Assembly: GCA_964291505.2 (NCBI GenBank)
Contig: OZ220216.1
Coordinates: 1,736,001-1,800,000 of the forward strand
DNA from: Kistimonas sp964291505
GTDB lineage: Bacteria > Pseudomonadota > Gammaproteobacteria > Pseudomonadales > Endozoicomonadaceae
DNA: 64,000 bases
Reading direction: 5' to 3'
The position numbers were made by a program, and so were the translations under genes. Positions 34,476-42,746 of this stretch are shown in pieces. The notes beneath the pieces were generated by a model. The model saw only the letters and a list, made by a program, of their open reading frames with translations. It ran no database searches and was not told the origin of the DNA. How positions within the stretch are numbered: position 1 is the first letter of the stretch; every line of letters starts with the position of its first letter.

Positions 34476-34583
34476 TTATTGGCCACTCACCCAATAAACG
34501 GCAGCTACCACCACAATCATAATCAGTGCAACGGCCGACCACGCATCCACCTTGCTGTCAGTCTGTTCAGCGTCTTGAGACAT
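34476..34583 (-). CDS. 35-aa single-span membrane microprotein
   Basis: A short frame, MSQDAEQTDSKVDAWSAVAL then IMIVVVAAVYWVSGQ and stop. A polar acidic N-terminus precedes one hydrophobic helix ending in Trp-Val-Ser. The ATG at 34583 is preceded by AGGAGGG with 6-nt spacing, a near-ideal ribosome site, which is the strongest argument that it is translated. It is convergent with the DUF2970 gene and divergent from cysI. I recall similar tiny proteins (KVDAW...VYWVS) near cysI in pseudomonads, but cannot confirm this here. Function unknown. Confidence 0.7.
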   Translation of the reverse strand: MSQDAEQTDSKVDAWSAVALIMIVVVAAVYWVSGQ

Positions 34584-34796
34584 TCTCTTCCCTCCTGATG
34601 ACTTTAAAGAAACACCCGTCCAGACTAGCGAATGTCAGCAGATTCAACAAGCGACAGCCCTTTTTATTACTTTTGCATAGATATTTATGACTAAATATTA
34701 CTTTTAAATATATAAGTGCATTGGTATTTTGCTCAGCAATTCCTCCTTGATAAAAACAATGCCACGCAGGATGCCTGGCCAGAAGAAAGACACACC

Positions 34797-36458
34797 ATGT
34801 ATCAATACGATCAGCATGACAAAACACTGGTGGCAGAGCGAGTGCGGCAATTTGCCAACCAGACTCAGCGATACCTTGCCGGCGAGCTGAGTGAAGAACA
34901 ATTTCTCCCCCTGCGGCTACAGAATGGTCTCTATGTCCAGCGACATGCGCCAATGCTTCGTATCGCAGTACCCTACGGCATGATCAGTGCTGCACAGCTG
35001 CGAAAAATCGCCGACATCACCGAAACCTACGACAAAGGCTATGCCCACCTGACCACCCGTCAGAATATCCAGTTGAACTGGCCAGCCCTGGAACAGGTGC
35101 CCGATATTCTTGCCGAGCTGGCCAGCGTGGAGATGCACGCCATCCAGACCAGCGGTAACTGCATCCGTAACACCACCACCGACCAGTTTGCCGGTGTCGC
35201 CGAGGATGAAATTGAAGATCCCCGCCCCTGGTGTGAAATTATTCGACAATGGTCGACCTTCCACCCGGAATTCGCATTCCTGCCACGCAAGTTCAAAATT
35301 GCGGTTAATGGCGCCAAAGAAGATCGCGCAGCCATCCAAGCCCATGATATCGGTCTGGAGCTGGTCAGAAATGCAGACGCTGAACTGGGTTTCCGTGTCC
35401 TGGTGGGTGGTGGGTTAGGCAGAACACCCATGTTGGGCACGGAGATTACTCCCTTCCTTCCCTGGCAACATCTACTGACCTATCTGGATGCCATTCTGCG
35501 CACCTATAACCGGTTTGGTCGACGGGATAACAAGTACAAGGCTAGAATAAAAATTCTGGTTAAGGCGCTTGGTATTGAAGCCTTCCGCCAGCGGGTCGAA
35601 GACGAATGGAAAAACCTTAAAGACGGTTCAGGCACTTTGACAGAACAGGCATTGACTCAGGTCAGTCGACACTTTATTGATCCCGACTATGAGACAGAGC
35701 CAGCATCAGCAGCTGACCTTGACCAAAAACGTGCTGACAGCAAAGCCTTTGATCATTGGGTCAAACGTAATGCGTCGGGCCATAAATACCCAGGCTATGC
35801 AACAGTGACCCTGTCTCTCAAAAGCACAGCCTACGCACCCGGCGACATCAATACAGAACAGCTGCGTATCGCGGCCAATCTGGCAGAAACCTATAGTTTT
35901 GGTGAACTCCGCATCAGCCACCAGCAAAACCTGATTCTTCCGGATGTTAAGAAATCGTCACTTTTTTCCCTCTGGCAAGCTCTAAGTAATGCGGGCTTTG
36001 CGACGCCCAATCTTGGTCTTCTTACCGATGTCATCTGCTGCCCTGGGGGCGACTACTGCGCCCTTGCCAATGCCAAGTCACTACCGGTGGCCGAAGCCAT
36101 CCAGCGTCGCTTTGATGATATCGATTATCTTTATGACCTTGGCGATCTGGACCTTAACATCTCAGGCTGCATGAACGCCTGCGGGCATCACCATATTGGC
36201 AATATTGGGATTCTTGGCGTCGATAAAAAAGGTGAAGAGTATTACCAGATCCAGATTGGCGGCGCTTCTGGTAATGATGCCTCGCTCGGAAAGATTATCG
36301 GGCCATCGTTCAGCCGACAGGATGTACCGGATGTACTGGAACGCCTACTGAACGTCTATGTTGAACAGCGGTTTGAAGGTGAGACTTTCATCGCCACTTC
36401 TCGCCGTATCGGTCTTGAGCCTTTCAAGGAGCGGGCATATGCCAAGAAAGATCATTAA
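34797..36458 (+). CDS. cysI: Sulfite/nitrite reductase hemoprotein (CysI type)
   Basis: A 553-aa siroheme and 4Fe-4S enzyme, expected to reduce sulfite to sulfide in assimilation. The start ATG at 34797 gives MYQYDQHDKTLVAERVRQFA; the open frame reaches 34716 but without support. Both ferredoxin-like repeats and both siroheme half-domains are present: GYAHLTTRQNIQLNWPALEQ, QTSGNCIRNTTTDQFAGVAE, HQQNLILPDV. The cluster cysteines are in CCPGGDYCALA and NISGCMNACGHH. It overlaps the DUF934 gene by 20 bp. The pair with DUF934, and no cysJ nearby, matches the Pseudomonas type that probably uses ferredoxin or another donor. Confidence 0.95.
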   Translation: MYQYDQHDKTLVAERVRQFANQTQRYLAGELSEEQFLPLRLQNGLYVQRHAPMLRIAVPYGMISAAQLRKIADITETYDKGYAHLTTRQNIQLNWPALEQVPDILAELASVEMHAIQTSGNCIRNTTTDQFAGVAEDEIEDPRPWCEIIRQWSTFHPEFAFLPRKFKIAVNGAKEDRAAIQAHDIGLELVRNADAELGFRVLVGGGLGRTPMLGTEITPFLPWQHLLTYLDAILRTYNRFGRRDNKYKARIKILVKALGIEAFRQRVEDEWKNLKDGSGTLTEQALTQVSRHFIDPDYETEPASAADLDQKRADSKAFDHWVKRNASGHKYPGYATVTLSLKSTAYAPGDINTEQLRIAANLAETYSFGELRISHQQNLILPDVKKSSLFSLWQALSNAGFATPNLGLLTDVICCPGGDYCALANAKSLPVAEAIQRRFDDIDYLYDLGDLDLNISGCMNACGHHHIGNIGILGVDKKGEEYYQIQIGGASGNDASLGKIIGPSFSRQDVPDVLERLLNVYVEQRFEGETFIATSRRIGLEPFKERAYAKKDH

Positions 36459-36936
36459 GAATCAATGTGTTATTGATGACAGCTACGAGATCATCACAAT
36501 ACAGGAATCAAATTCAGGCGAGATACCACAAAACAGCCTTGTTGCATTGTCAATCTGGAATACCTTGCTGGAAAATAAACAGCAAGAACGCCTTCCTGCA
36601 GGTCTCTGGCTGGACAGCCACGAAATGCCGGAAGAGATCCTTGGTGATCCCAATCAGGCAAAGATTATCGCCATTCATTTCCCGGCATTCACCGATGGTC
36701 GCGGCTATTCCTTAGCACGCCTGCTGCGTCAGCGCTACCACTTCACTGGCGAACTGCGCGCTATTGGCGACATCCACCGTGATCAGCTCTACTACCTCTC
36801 TCGATGCGGGTTTGACAGTTTTGCCATGTCCGACCCAGCACAGTCTGAGTCTGCCATTGAGAGCCTGAAAGATTTCAGCGTGGCCTATCAGCATGCAGGA
36901 GATGCCGCGAATTCATCGACATCTGTTATCCGCTGA
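36439..36936 (+). CDS. DUF934 protein (cysI partner)
   Basis: A 165-aa soluble protein that nearly always follows cysI in proteobacteria and is presumed to help sulfite reduction. Start ATG at 36439 (MPRKIIKNQC) inside the end of cysI, with AAGGAG 7 nt upstream. The central motif AIHFPAFTDGRGYSLARLLR is the family hallmark, followed by ELRAIGDIHRDQLYYLSRCG FDSFAM. It is translationally coupled to cysI. No catalytic residues are known. Confidence 0.88.
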   Translation: MPRKIIKNQCVIDDSYEIITIQESNSGEIPQNSLVALSIWNTLLENKQQERLPAGLWLDSHEMPEEILGDPNQAKIIAIHFPAFTDGRGYSLARLLRQRYHFTGELRAIGDIHRDQLYYLSRCGFDSFAMSDPAQSESAIESLKDFSVAYQHAGDAANSSTSVIR

Positions 36937-36943
36937 CCCCAAT

Positions 36944-36973
36944 CCCGGATCCTCAACCCTTTGAGAATCCGGG
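36944..36973 (+). repeat. Hairpin after cysI-DUF934
   Basis: Long stem: outer arms CCCGGAT/ATCCGGG with inner CTCAA/TTGAG. It starts 7 bp past the DUF934 stop. There is no T-run, so it is a terminator-like hairpin of uncertain efficiency. Confidence 0.65.
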
Positions 36974-37114
36974 TATCTCTATGAAAAAACACTCTTTTTT
37001 TTTCGCGTTAGTGCTTCATATCTGGAGCAAAACACCGATTACATATCTATACAGGACCTATGGAGTTAACCTCAGCGTCCGGCAGTGCTCTATACCGGAC
37101 AGGCATCGAGCGTT

Positions 37115-37120
37115 TATACT
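37115..37120 (+). promoter_or_regulatory. Candidate -10 box of the second CPA2 antiporter
   Basis: TATACT 23 bp upstream of the ATG at 37143. A matching -35 is not clear. It supports starting the antiporter at 37143 instead of the longer frame from 36981, whose first 54 residues would lie upstream of transcription. Confidence 0.45.
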
Positions 37121-37142
37121 CTCGAAAAAACAGAACACACAC

Positions 37143-38318
37143 ATGGACATGGATTCGGGTTCTCTGGTCTTCTCTTTCTTCCTCATCTTTACGGGTGCGG
37201 CTGTCCTGTCCACGCTGATACTGTATACCCGTCAACCCCTGATTGTTGGCTACATTGTTCTGGGCGCCATCCTCGGCCCTTACGGTGTGGAGATGGTATC
37301 CGATACCAAGCTACTCAATGACATTTCCCATGCCGGCATTATTTTCCTGCTATTCCTGTTAGGGCTCGACATGCAGCCTGCTCACCTGATTCATATGTTG
37401 CGCAAAACCGCCATTGTGGGGGTATTGAGCTCATTAGTATTTGCCTCTGCAGGCTATATCTGTGCTCTGGCGTTTGGTTTTTCCCAGCTGGAGAGCCTGA
37501 TCATCGGTGCCACCATGACGTTCTCAAGCACCATTATCGGGATCAAGCTGCTCCCCACGACGGTTCTCCATCATAAACACACCGGAGAACTACTGATCAG
37601 CCTGCTTCTGCTGCAAGATCTGCTGGCCATTCTACTGTTACTGCTACTACAGAATGGCGACAACCTCAGTGAAGGTTACTCTACCTTATTGATACCTTTG
37701 GGTATTTTGCCGATGCTGGTCATTGGCAGTTTTCTTAGCGTCAAATTCATCATATTGCCATTGATGGCGCGGTTTGATCGCTACCATGAATACCTGTTCC
37801 TACTGACTATTGGCTGGTGCCTGGGTGTGGCAGAATTGGCGCAGGCTATCGGTCTATCGGCAGAAATAGGCGCGTTCATTGCCGGGATCAGTATGGCTAC
37901 CAGCCCGATATCCCAATATATAGCTATCAACCTGAAACCCCTGCGAGACTTTTTCCTGATTCTCTTTTTCTTCTCAACCGGCGCCAGCTTTGATCTTTCA
38001 TTGCTTGATGATGTGTTCATGCCGATGTTGGCACTTTCAGCCATCTGCCTTCTGATTAAGCCTCCGGTATTCCGCTATTTTCTACGCAAGGTGAGCGAAA
38101 AACGCAGCACAGGGTGGGAAGTAGGCGCTCGTCTGGGTCAGAACAGCGAATTCTCCATCCTGATCGCCAGTGTCGCATCCAGCCATGCCATTATTGACAC
38201 CATTGCTTCGCACACCATTCAGGCAACAGCGATCCTGACACTGTTGATTTCCTCCTATATTGTTGTCTTTACTTACGAATCACCCATTGCCATTTCCGAC
38301 AAGCTGCGGCGGGATTAG
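37143..38318 (+). CDS. CPA2 cation:proton antiporter, membrane domain only
   Basis: A 391-aa integral membrane protein, MDMDSGSLVFSFFLIFTGAA, with about 12 helices. Landmarks: PLIVGYIVLGAILGPYGVEM, GIIFLLFLLGLDMQPAHLIH, ATMTFSSTIIGIKLLPTTVL, LLLLQDLLAILLLLLLQNGD (the ion-site Asp), GLSAEIGAFIAGISMATSPI and GARLGQNSEFSILIASVASS. It stops after the membrane domain and lacks the TrkA-N regulatory domain of the Kef-type antiporter at 30.9 kb. It is therefore a different subfamily, closer to the short KefB-like or YbaL-like exchangers. The transported ion is unknown. A strong bidirectional terminator follows. Confidence 0.87.
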   Translation: MDMDSGSLVFSFFLIFTGAAVLSTLILYTRQPLIVGYIVLGAILGPYGVEMVSDTKLLNDISHAGIIFLLFLLGLDMQPAHLIHMLRKTAIVGVLSSLVFASAGYICALAFGFSQLESLIIGATMTFSSTIIGIKLLPTTVLHHKHTGELLISLLLLQDLLAILLLLLLQNGDNLSEGYSTLLIPLGILPMLVIGSFLSVKFIILPLMARFDRYHEYLFLLTIGWCLGVAELAQAIGLSAEIGAFIAGISMATSPISQYIAINLKPLRDFFLILFFFSTGASFDLSLLDDVFMPMLALSAICLLIKPPVFRYFLRKVSEKRSTGWEVGARLGQNSEFSILIASVASSHAIIDTIASHTIQATAILTLLISSYIVVFTYESPIAISDKLRRD

Positions 38319-38330
38319 GCAGATACACAA

Positions 38331-38356
38331 AAGGCCGGGAAACCGGCCTTTTTTAT
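38331..38356. terminator. Bidirectional terminator between the CPA2 antiporter and acuI
   Basis: Stem AAGGCCGG/CCGGCCTT with a GAAA tetraloop and T-run, between convergent genes. Confidence 0.93.
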
Positions 38357-38368
38357 TTTAAGGAAATT

Positions 38369-39370
38369 TTACATTTCCTGAACATTGACCACGACACGGC
38401 CAACTTGTTTCCCCTTGAAAATGCTTTCGATGTATTCCGGCAGCTCTGCGAGACACACTTCAGTAGTCATTTTTTCGAGTCCATCCGGCTGCCACTGGCC
38501 CGCAAGCAGCTGCCAAATCGCCTCTTTTTTCTCCCGCGGCAACTCAACGGAATCTACACCCAGAAGATTCACCCCGCGAAGAATAAAGGGAAATACCGTT
38601 GCCTGGAAGCTGGGTGAAGATACCAATCCACAACACGCAACACTGCCACCGTACTTCAAAGACTTAACGATATTGAACAAAATATCACCACCCACTGTAT
38701 CGATAGCGCCTGCCCACGATTCAGGCAGCAAGGGGCGTTCAGAGCCATCAGCAATGGTTTCACGATCAATCACTTTGCTCGCACCAAGTTCAGTGAGGTA
38801 GTCGGCTCGCTCCAATTTCCCTGTACTGGCCGCCACCGAGAAACCTAGTCTGGCAAGAATCGCCACACTAAGACTGCCAACACCACCGGTTGCTCCACTG
38901 ACAAAAACATCACCCTGATCAGGCGCCAGCCCCATCTGCAGGAGCTTTTCAACGCAAAGTGCTGCCGTAAGGCCTGCCGTACCGAACACCATACTGTCAC
39001 GTAATGACATAGGTTCCGGACACGGAATCACCCAATCGCCCGGCACACGGATATAACCACCAAACCCACCCGGCGTATTCATGCCCAGGTCATAGCCTGT
39101 AATAATCACCCGATCACCGACCTGAAAGCGGCTATCACTGGACTCCTCTACAATGCCTGCCGCATCAATACCCGGCGTATGGGGGTATTGACGGGTAACC
39201 GCCTTGTTTCCTTTCGCTGACAGGGCATCCTTGAAATTCAGGGAGGAATACTGCACCTGAACCAGTACATCCCCTGCGGGCAAAGCATCAACCTCGCGGT
39301 CGATCAATGACAGGGAATAAACGCTTTCATTTGCTTTCTTGTCGACCCACAGGGCCTTGAACGTTGTCAT
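38369..39370 (-). CDS. acuI: Acrylyl-CoA reductase AcuI/YhdH (MDR family)
   Basis: A 333-aa NADPH-dependent medium-chain reductase, expected to reduce acryloyl-CoA to propionyl-CoA, which detoxifies acrylate formed from DMSP. Visible features: MTTFKALWVDKKANESVYSL, the substrate-domain PHTPGIDAAGIVEESSDSRF, GYDLGMNTPGGFGGYIRVPG (characteristic of YhdH/AcuI), and the nucleotide-binding VFVSGATGGVGSLSVAILAR. There are no zinc-ligand cysteines of the classical alcohol dehydrogenases, as expected. It is followed upstream on the same strand by sohB. The marine setting makes the DMSP link attractive but the gene is also part of the conserved core block. Confidence 0.9.
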   Translation of the reverse strand: MTTFKALWVDKKANESVYSLSLIDREVDALPAGDVLVQVQYSSLNFKDALSAKGNKAVTRQYPHTPGIDAAGIVEESSDSRFQVGDRVIITGYDLGMNTPGGFGGYIRVPGDWVIPCPEPMSLRDSMVFGTAGLTAALCVEKLLQMGLAPDQGDVFVSGATGGVGSLSVAILARLGFSVAASTGKLERADYLTELGASKVIDRETIADGSERPLLPESWAGAIDTVGGDILFNIVKSLKYGGSVACCGLVSSPSFQATVFPFILRGVNLLGVDSVELPREKKEAIWQLLAGQWQPDGLEKMTTEVCLAELPEYIESIFKGKQVGRVVVNVQEM

Positions 39371-39397
39371 TACACATTTACCTACACAAATGCGGCG

Positions 39398-40432
39398 CTA
39401 TGAAAAAAAACGGCTGGCGGTCAAACGATCCCACCAGGAAAGCACGGTCTGCTCCAATGCCTGCTGCGCACTGAAACCGAATTTTTCCGGCAGAGATTTT
39501 TTCTGGCTCCAGGTCAACTGGTAAACCTGGGTACCGGCATTTACCGCATCACAGATATATTCATCACTGGTTTTCAGCTCGTCGACCAGTTGATGCTCAA
39601 GCGCCCGTTTGCCGTACCAGATTTCACCGGTTGCGGCTTCTTCAATATTCACCACCGGACGCTGTTCAACCACATATTCTTTGAACAGAACATGGGTATC
39701 TTCCAGATCCTGAATAAACTTGGTGCGTCCTTTCTCCGTGTTTTCCCCCATCACCGTCAGCGTGCGCTTGAATTCGCCAGCAGTATGGAGCTCAACATCC
39801 ACATTATGCTTTTTCAGTAATCGATGAATGTTAGGCAGTTGTGCCATTACGCCGATTGAACCCAACACCGCAAACGGCGCAGCCAGAATTCGGTCTGCCA
39901 GGCAGGCCATCATATAGCCACCGCTGGCAGCGACCTTGTCGACCGCTATCGTTAAGGGAACGCCCTGTTGCTTAATACGCTGCAACTGGGATGACGCCAG
40001 CCCGTAGGCATGCACCATACCGCCCGCGCTTTCAAGCCTGACCAGGACTTCATCCTCCTGGCGAGCAAGACTCAGCACGGCTGTAACCTCCTGACGAAAG
40101 TGCGCTACCGCAGACGCCCGGATATCACCATGAAAATCCAGTACATACAGACGCTTCTCAGGGGTTTCATCACCCTGTTTTTTTCGCGCCTTTTCCTCTT
40201 TTTTAAGCGCCTTGTGCTGCTGCTTTAACGTTTGCTTGTCAAGAACAGCTTCTTCCAGCGCCGTTTTCATATCCTTGATATCATCATTAAGATGACGAAT
40301 ATCCAGATGCCCTTTTCCCTCTTTACGACCTTTATGGCCCAGTGACGCCACCGCACTGATAATCAACAGAATACTGCCTACCAGAATGACCGCCTTGGCC
40401 AGAAACAATCCAAGTTCAGCAAGAAACTCCAA
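39398..40432 (-). CDS. sohB: Inner-membrane peptidase SohB
   Basis: A 344-aa S49-family signal-peptide-peptidase-like protease. It starts at a TTG (40432) with AGGAG 7 nt upstream; no ATG is available in frame nearby. The N-terminal membrane anchor is LGLFLAKAVILVGSILLIIS. A charged coiled region follows (about 45-95), then the protease domain. The nucleophile Ser is in VDKVAASGGYMMACLADRIL, and the general-base Lys in LHTAGEFKRTLTVMGENTEK. The active site should face the periplasm. It precedes acuI by 27 bp. Confidence 0.94.
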   Translation of the reverse strand: MEFLAELGLFLAKAVILVGSILLIISAVASLGHKGRKEGKGHLDIRHLNDDIKDMKTALEEAVLDKQTLKQQHKALKKEEKARKKQGDETPEKRLYVLDFHGDIRASAVAHFRQEVTAVLSLARQEDEVLVRLESAGGMVHAYGLASSQLQRIKQQGVPLTIAVDKVAASGGYMMACLADRILAAPFAVLGSIGVMAQLPNIHRLLKKHNVDVELHTAGEFKRTLTVMGENTEKGRTKFIQDLEDTHVLFKEYVVEQRPVVNIEEAATGEIWYGKRALEHQLVDELKTSDEYICDAVNAGTQVYQLTWSQKKSLPEKFGFSAQQALEQTVLSWWDRLTASRFFS

Positions 40433-40694
40433 TGCATCTCTCCTGAGTCAATAATGAGATCACACCTATTAAAGTGCCAATAGGATAAACCATAGCCCCG
40501 CGCTACCGAAATGCTTTTGGCATGCCATACTGCAAACACCACCAAAGGGGCGTGTTATTCACCTATTTCAGATTCAAACAAGTGTATGATTTTTTATTGA
40601 CACCCTCGGTGAATACCAATAACCTCATCGCAGCCTATTATGTTGGGTTACTCATTTTTACGCACCACAGCAGAAAGCAATAAGGGACATGACA
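40433..40694. other. Intergenic region between sohB and the SCP2 gene
   Basis: A 262-bp divergent gap. TTGACA at 40597-40602 followed after 17 bp by TAACCT is a possible plus-strand promoter for the SCP2 gene. Nothing else recognisable. Confidence 0.4.
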
Positions 40695-41009
40695 ATGGCC
40701 ACTATCACTGAAGTATTCGAGCAGATGAAAGACAAGTTCAATTCCGATGCCGCGGCCGGTCTTGACCTCGTATTCCAGTTTGACATTGAAGATGGCGACA
40801 CTTATCACCTGCTGATTAAGAACGGTGGTCTTGAGATTGTCGAAGGTGCCAACGACGATCCCAACGTCACTCTGATCATGGACACTGAAACAATGATCGG
40901 TATCATGACCGGCGAAGTAGACGGCATGCAGGCGTTCATGATGGGCAAACTGCGCGCTGAAGGCGACATGATGCTGGCTACCAAACTGAGCGAACTGTTC
41001 CCTAACTAA
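40695..41009 (+). CDS. SCP2 sterol-carrier-type lipid-binding protein
   Basis: A 104-aa single-domain SCP2 protein, MATITEVFEQMKDKFNSDAA, with LVFQFDIEDGDTYHLLIKNG and the signature EGDMMLATKLSELFPN. The second ATG (40695) is chosen over 40689 because AAGGG is then 8 nt away instead of 2. The family binds fatty acyl-CoA and other lipids in a hydrophobic tunnel. It is monocistronic and followed by a long palindromic hairpin. Confidence 0.9.
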   Translation: MATITEVFEQMKDKFNSDAAAGLDLVFQFDIEDGDTYHLLIKNGGLEIVEGANDDPNVTLIMDTETMIGIMTGEVDGMQAFMMGKLRAEGDMMLATKLSELFPN

Positions 41010-41030
41010 GCACTGCGGAACTGCCTCATC

Positions 41031-41056
41031 AAGGTAACCTGGCTCCAGGTTACCTT
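41031..41056 (+). repeat. 26-bp near-perfect palindrome after the SCP2 gene
   Basis: Arms AAGGTAACCTGG and CCAGGTTACCTT (12 bp each) with only CT between. No T-run follows. It lies between convergent genes and probably acts as an end-of-transcript structure. Confidence 0.75.
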
Positions 41057-41090
41057 GCCATTCCAAATCCCTTCCCCACCGCTTCAAACA

Positions 41091-41747
41091 CTAATTGAGT
41101 TTCTCGGTAATTGTCTTGGCGGCTTCATTGACCGGTTCCGCCCTTGCACCATCAGCTGAAAGCAACACATTAAAGATAACGCCATCAACCATAGGCATAT
41201 AAGAGGTCAGTTTTTCCTGTGCCTGCAACGCACTGACGTGTTCATTGAACCACTGCAATACTGGCCAGCTATCAATACGCAAGTAGGGTTTATGAAGTGT
41301 CACCCGCTGACTGCCCTGTTCCTGCTCCTGTTCAAGAGTCAGGTACCGACTTTGAATAGCCTGCAACCGGTAGATCGGCTCAGCCGGCAGTCCGTTCGCC
41401 ATATCAGGCGCCACACCCACAACAGCAAACTCGGCACGCCATAAATCCCCTTGCACAGGTACGGTCAGTTTTGTCGATTTTCCGCCGGTTAATGTCATCT
41501 CGTACTGCTGCGGTGCTGTCTCGGTAAAACTAACCGTGGCAACCACCGTCTCATTTTGCAACGCGTGGTAATGCCACAGATCCCAGCCAACCATCAGGGT
41601 TCCGATACAACCGGATAACAGCAGCAATCCCAACGAGCCTTTCAGCCACCCTATTACCCAGCGCATATCAATCAGCAAACGGCCTGCCAGCCAAAGCAGA
41701 ACCAGCGCAACTATGGCAACGATCAATGTCATCACGGCAATGACCAT
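41091..41747 (-). CDS. Conserved membrane-anchored protein of unknown function
   Basis: A 218-aa protein with two N-terminal membrane helices (MTLIVAIVALVLLWLAGRLL and GSLGLLLLSGCIGTLMVGWD) and a periplasmic or cytoplasmic beta-rich domain: TVVATVSFTETAPQQYEMTL, LWRAEFAVVGVAPDMANGLP and YLRIDSWPVLQWFNEHVSAL. I recall similar proteins at this position in the pseudomonad block, sometimes loosely annotated as multidrug transporters, but the sequence shows no transporter fold. Function unknown. It is divergent from the TSUP permease. Confidence 0.75.
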   Translation of the reverse strand: MVIAVMTLIVAIVALVLLWLAGRLLIDMRWVIGWLKGSLGLLLLSGCIGTLMVGWDLWHYHALQNETVVATVSFTETAPQQYEMTLTGGKSTKLTVPVQGDLWRAEFAVVGVAPDMANGLPAEPIYRLQAIQSRYLTLEQEQEQGSQRVTLHKPYLRIDSWPVLQWFNEHVSALQAQEKLTSYMPMVDGVIFNVLLSADGARAEPVNEAAKTITEKLN

Positions 41748-41894
41748 GGTATTGTCTATCCCCGCTTACGTTTTCCTGAAATATCAGCCCCTGCATCCAA
41801 GCTCAGCTTGTCGATACGCTATGCCACTGCCGCTTTAGGGGCTAAGGCAAATGTTGGCACCTTGTTAAGGCACATTATCTATCCTGAGATCACA

Positions 41895-42671
41895 ATGCTT
41901 GAACTTTCAATGGACCCAGGGCTCTTTGCTGTTTTATCCATGGTCGCCTTTCTTGCTGGCTTTGTGGATGCCATCGCAGGCGGTGGCGGACTTCTCATGA
42001 TCCCCGCGCTGCTATCGGCCGGCATCCCTCCCCATATCAGCCTGGGCACCAACAAATTATCCGCCAGCTTCGGCAGTTTGATGGCGTCTCTCACCTTTTA
42101 CCGAAAAGGGATCTTTCGCCCCAAGTACTGGATACTGGCAGCCTGTGCCACAGCAATCGGCGCAACCATTGGTACATTCAGCGTAGATCTGGTGTCTACA
42201 GAGTGGCTCAATCGATTGCTACCCCTGGCGGTTTTTGCCAACGGCATTTATATGCTACTGCATAAATCCGACAAAAAGGATGATGCGGTCGATAAAACCA
42301 CAACCCAACCCAATCGTATCATACAGTCTTTACAGGGACTGATTATTGGCTTCTACGACGGATTCGCCGGTCCCGGCACCGGCTCATTCTGGGCCGTCAG
42401 CAATATGAGCTTACATCGCCTGAACCTGCTTCTGGCATCAGGTGCGGCACGGGCAATGAATTTTATCAGTAATATTATTTCACTGCTGACCTTTGCCTGG
42501 TTGGGTCACGTGAACTGGATGCTGGGTATCGGTCTTGGCATATCACTCATGCTAGGCTCACTGCTAGGTGCACATTCGGCCGTTCGGCTGGGCAGCCGGT
42601 TCATCAAACCCGTCTTTATCCTCGTCGTTCTGGCGATATCCATTCATCTAGTGATCAAACACTGGTTTTAG
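41895..42671 (+). CDS. TSUP/TauE-SafE family permease (YfcA-like)
   Basis: A 258-aa inner-membrane protein. The ATG at 41895 (MLELSMDPGLFAVLSMVAFL) is preferred; the frame continues upstream without a start signal. It has the two-fold TSUP repeat: GFVDAIAGGGGLLMIPALLS with LGTNKLSASFGSLMASLTFY in the first half, and GFYDGFAGPGTGSFWAVSNM with GAARAMNFISNIISLLTFAW in the second. Family members move sulfite, sulfolactate or similar sulfur anions; cysI lies 5 kb away but no direct link is shown. Confidence 0.9.
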   Translation: MLELSMDPGLFAVLSMVAFLAGFVDAIAGGGGLLMIPALLSAGIPPHISLGTNKLSASFGSLMASLTFYRKGIFRPKYWILAACATAIGATIGTFSVDLVSTEWLNRLLPLAVFANGIYMLLHKSDKKDDAVDKTTTQPNRIIQSLQGLIIGFYDGFAGPGTGSFWAVSNMSLHRLNLLLASGAARAMNFISNIISLLTFAWLGHVNWMLGIGLGISLMLGSLLGAHSAVRLGSRFIKPVFILVVLAISIHLVIKHWF

Positions 42672-42746
42672 ACAGTTTATTTTTATTCTTTCCAACGACC
42701 AATACTGCAATGAATGGAGAGTCAGACTCTCCATTCCAGCAATTGA

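Noticed and set aside
36981..37142. 54-residue N-terminal extension of the second CPA2 antiporter
   Set aside because: A -10 box at 37115 lies downstream of that start and the extension has no similarity to CPA2 N-termini.
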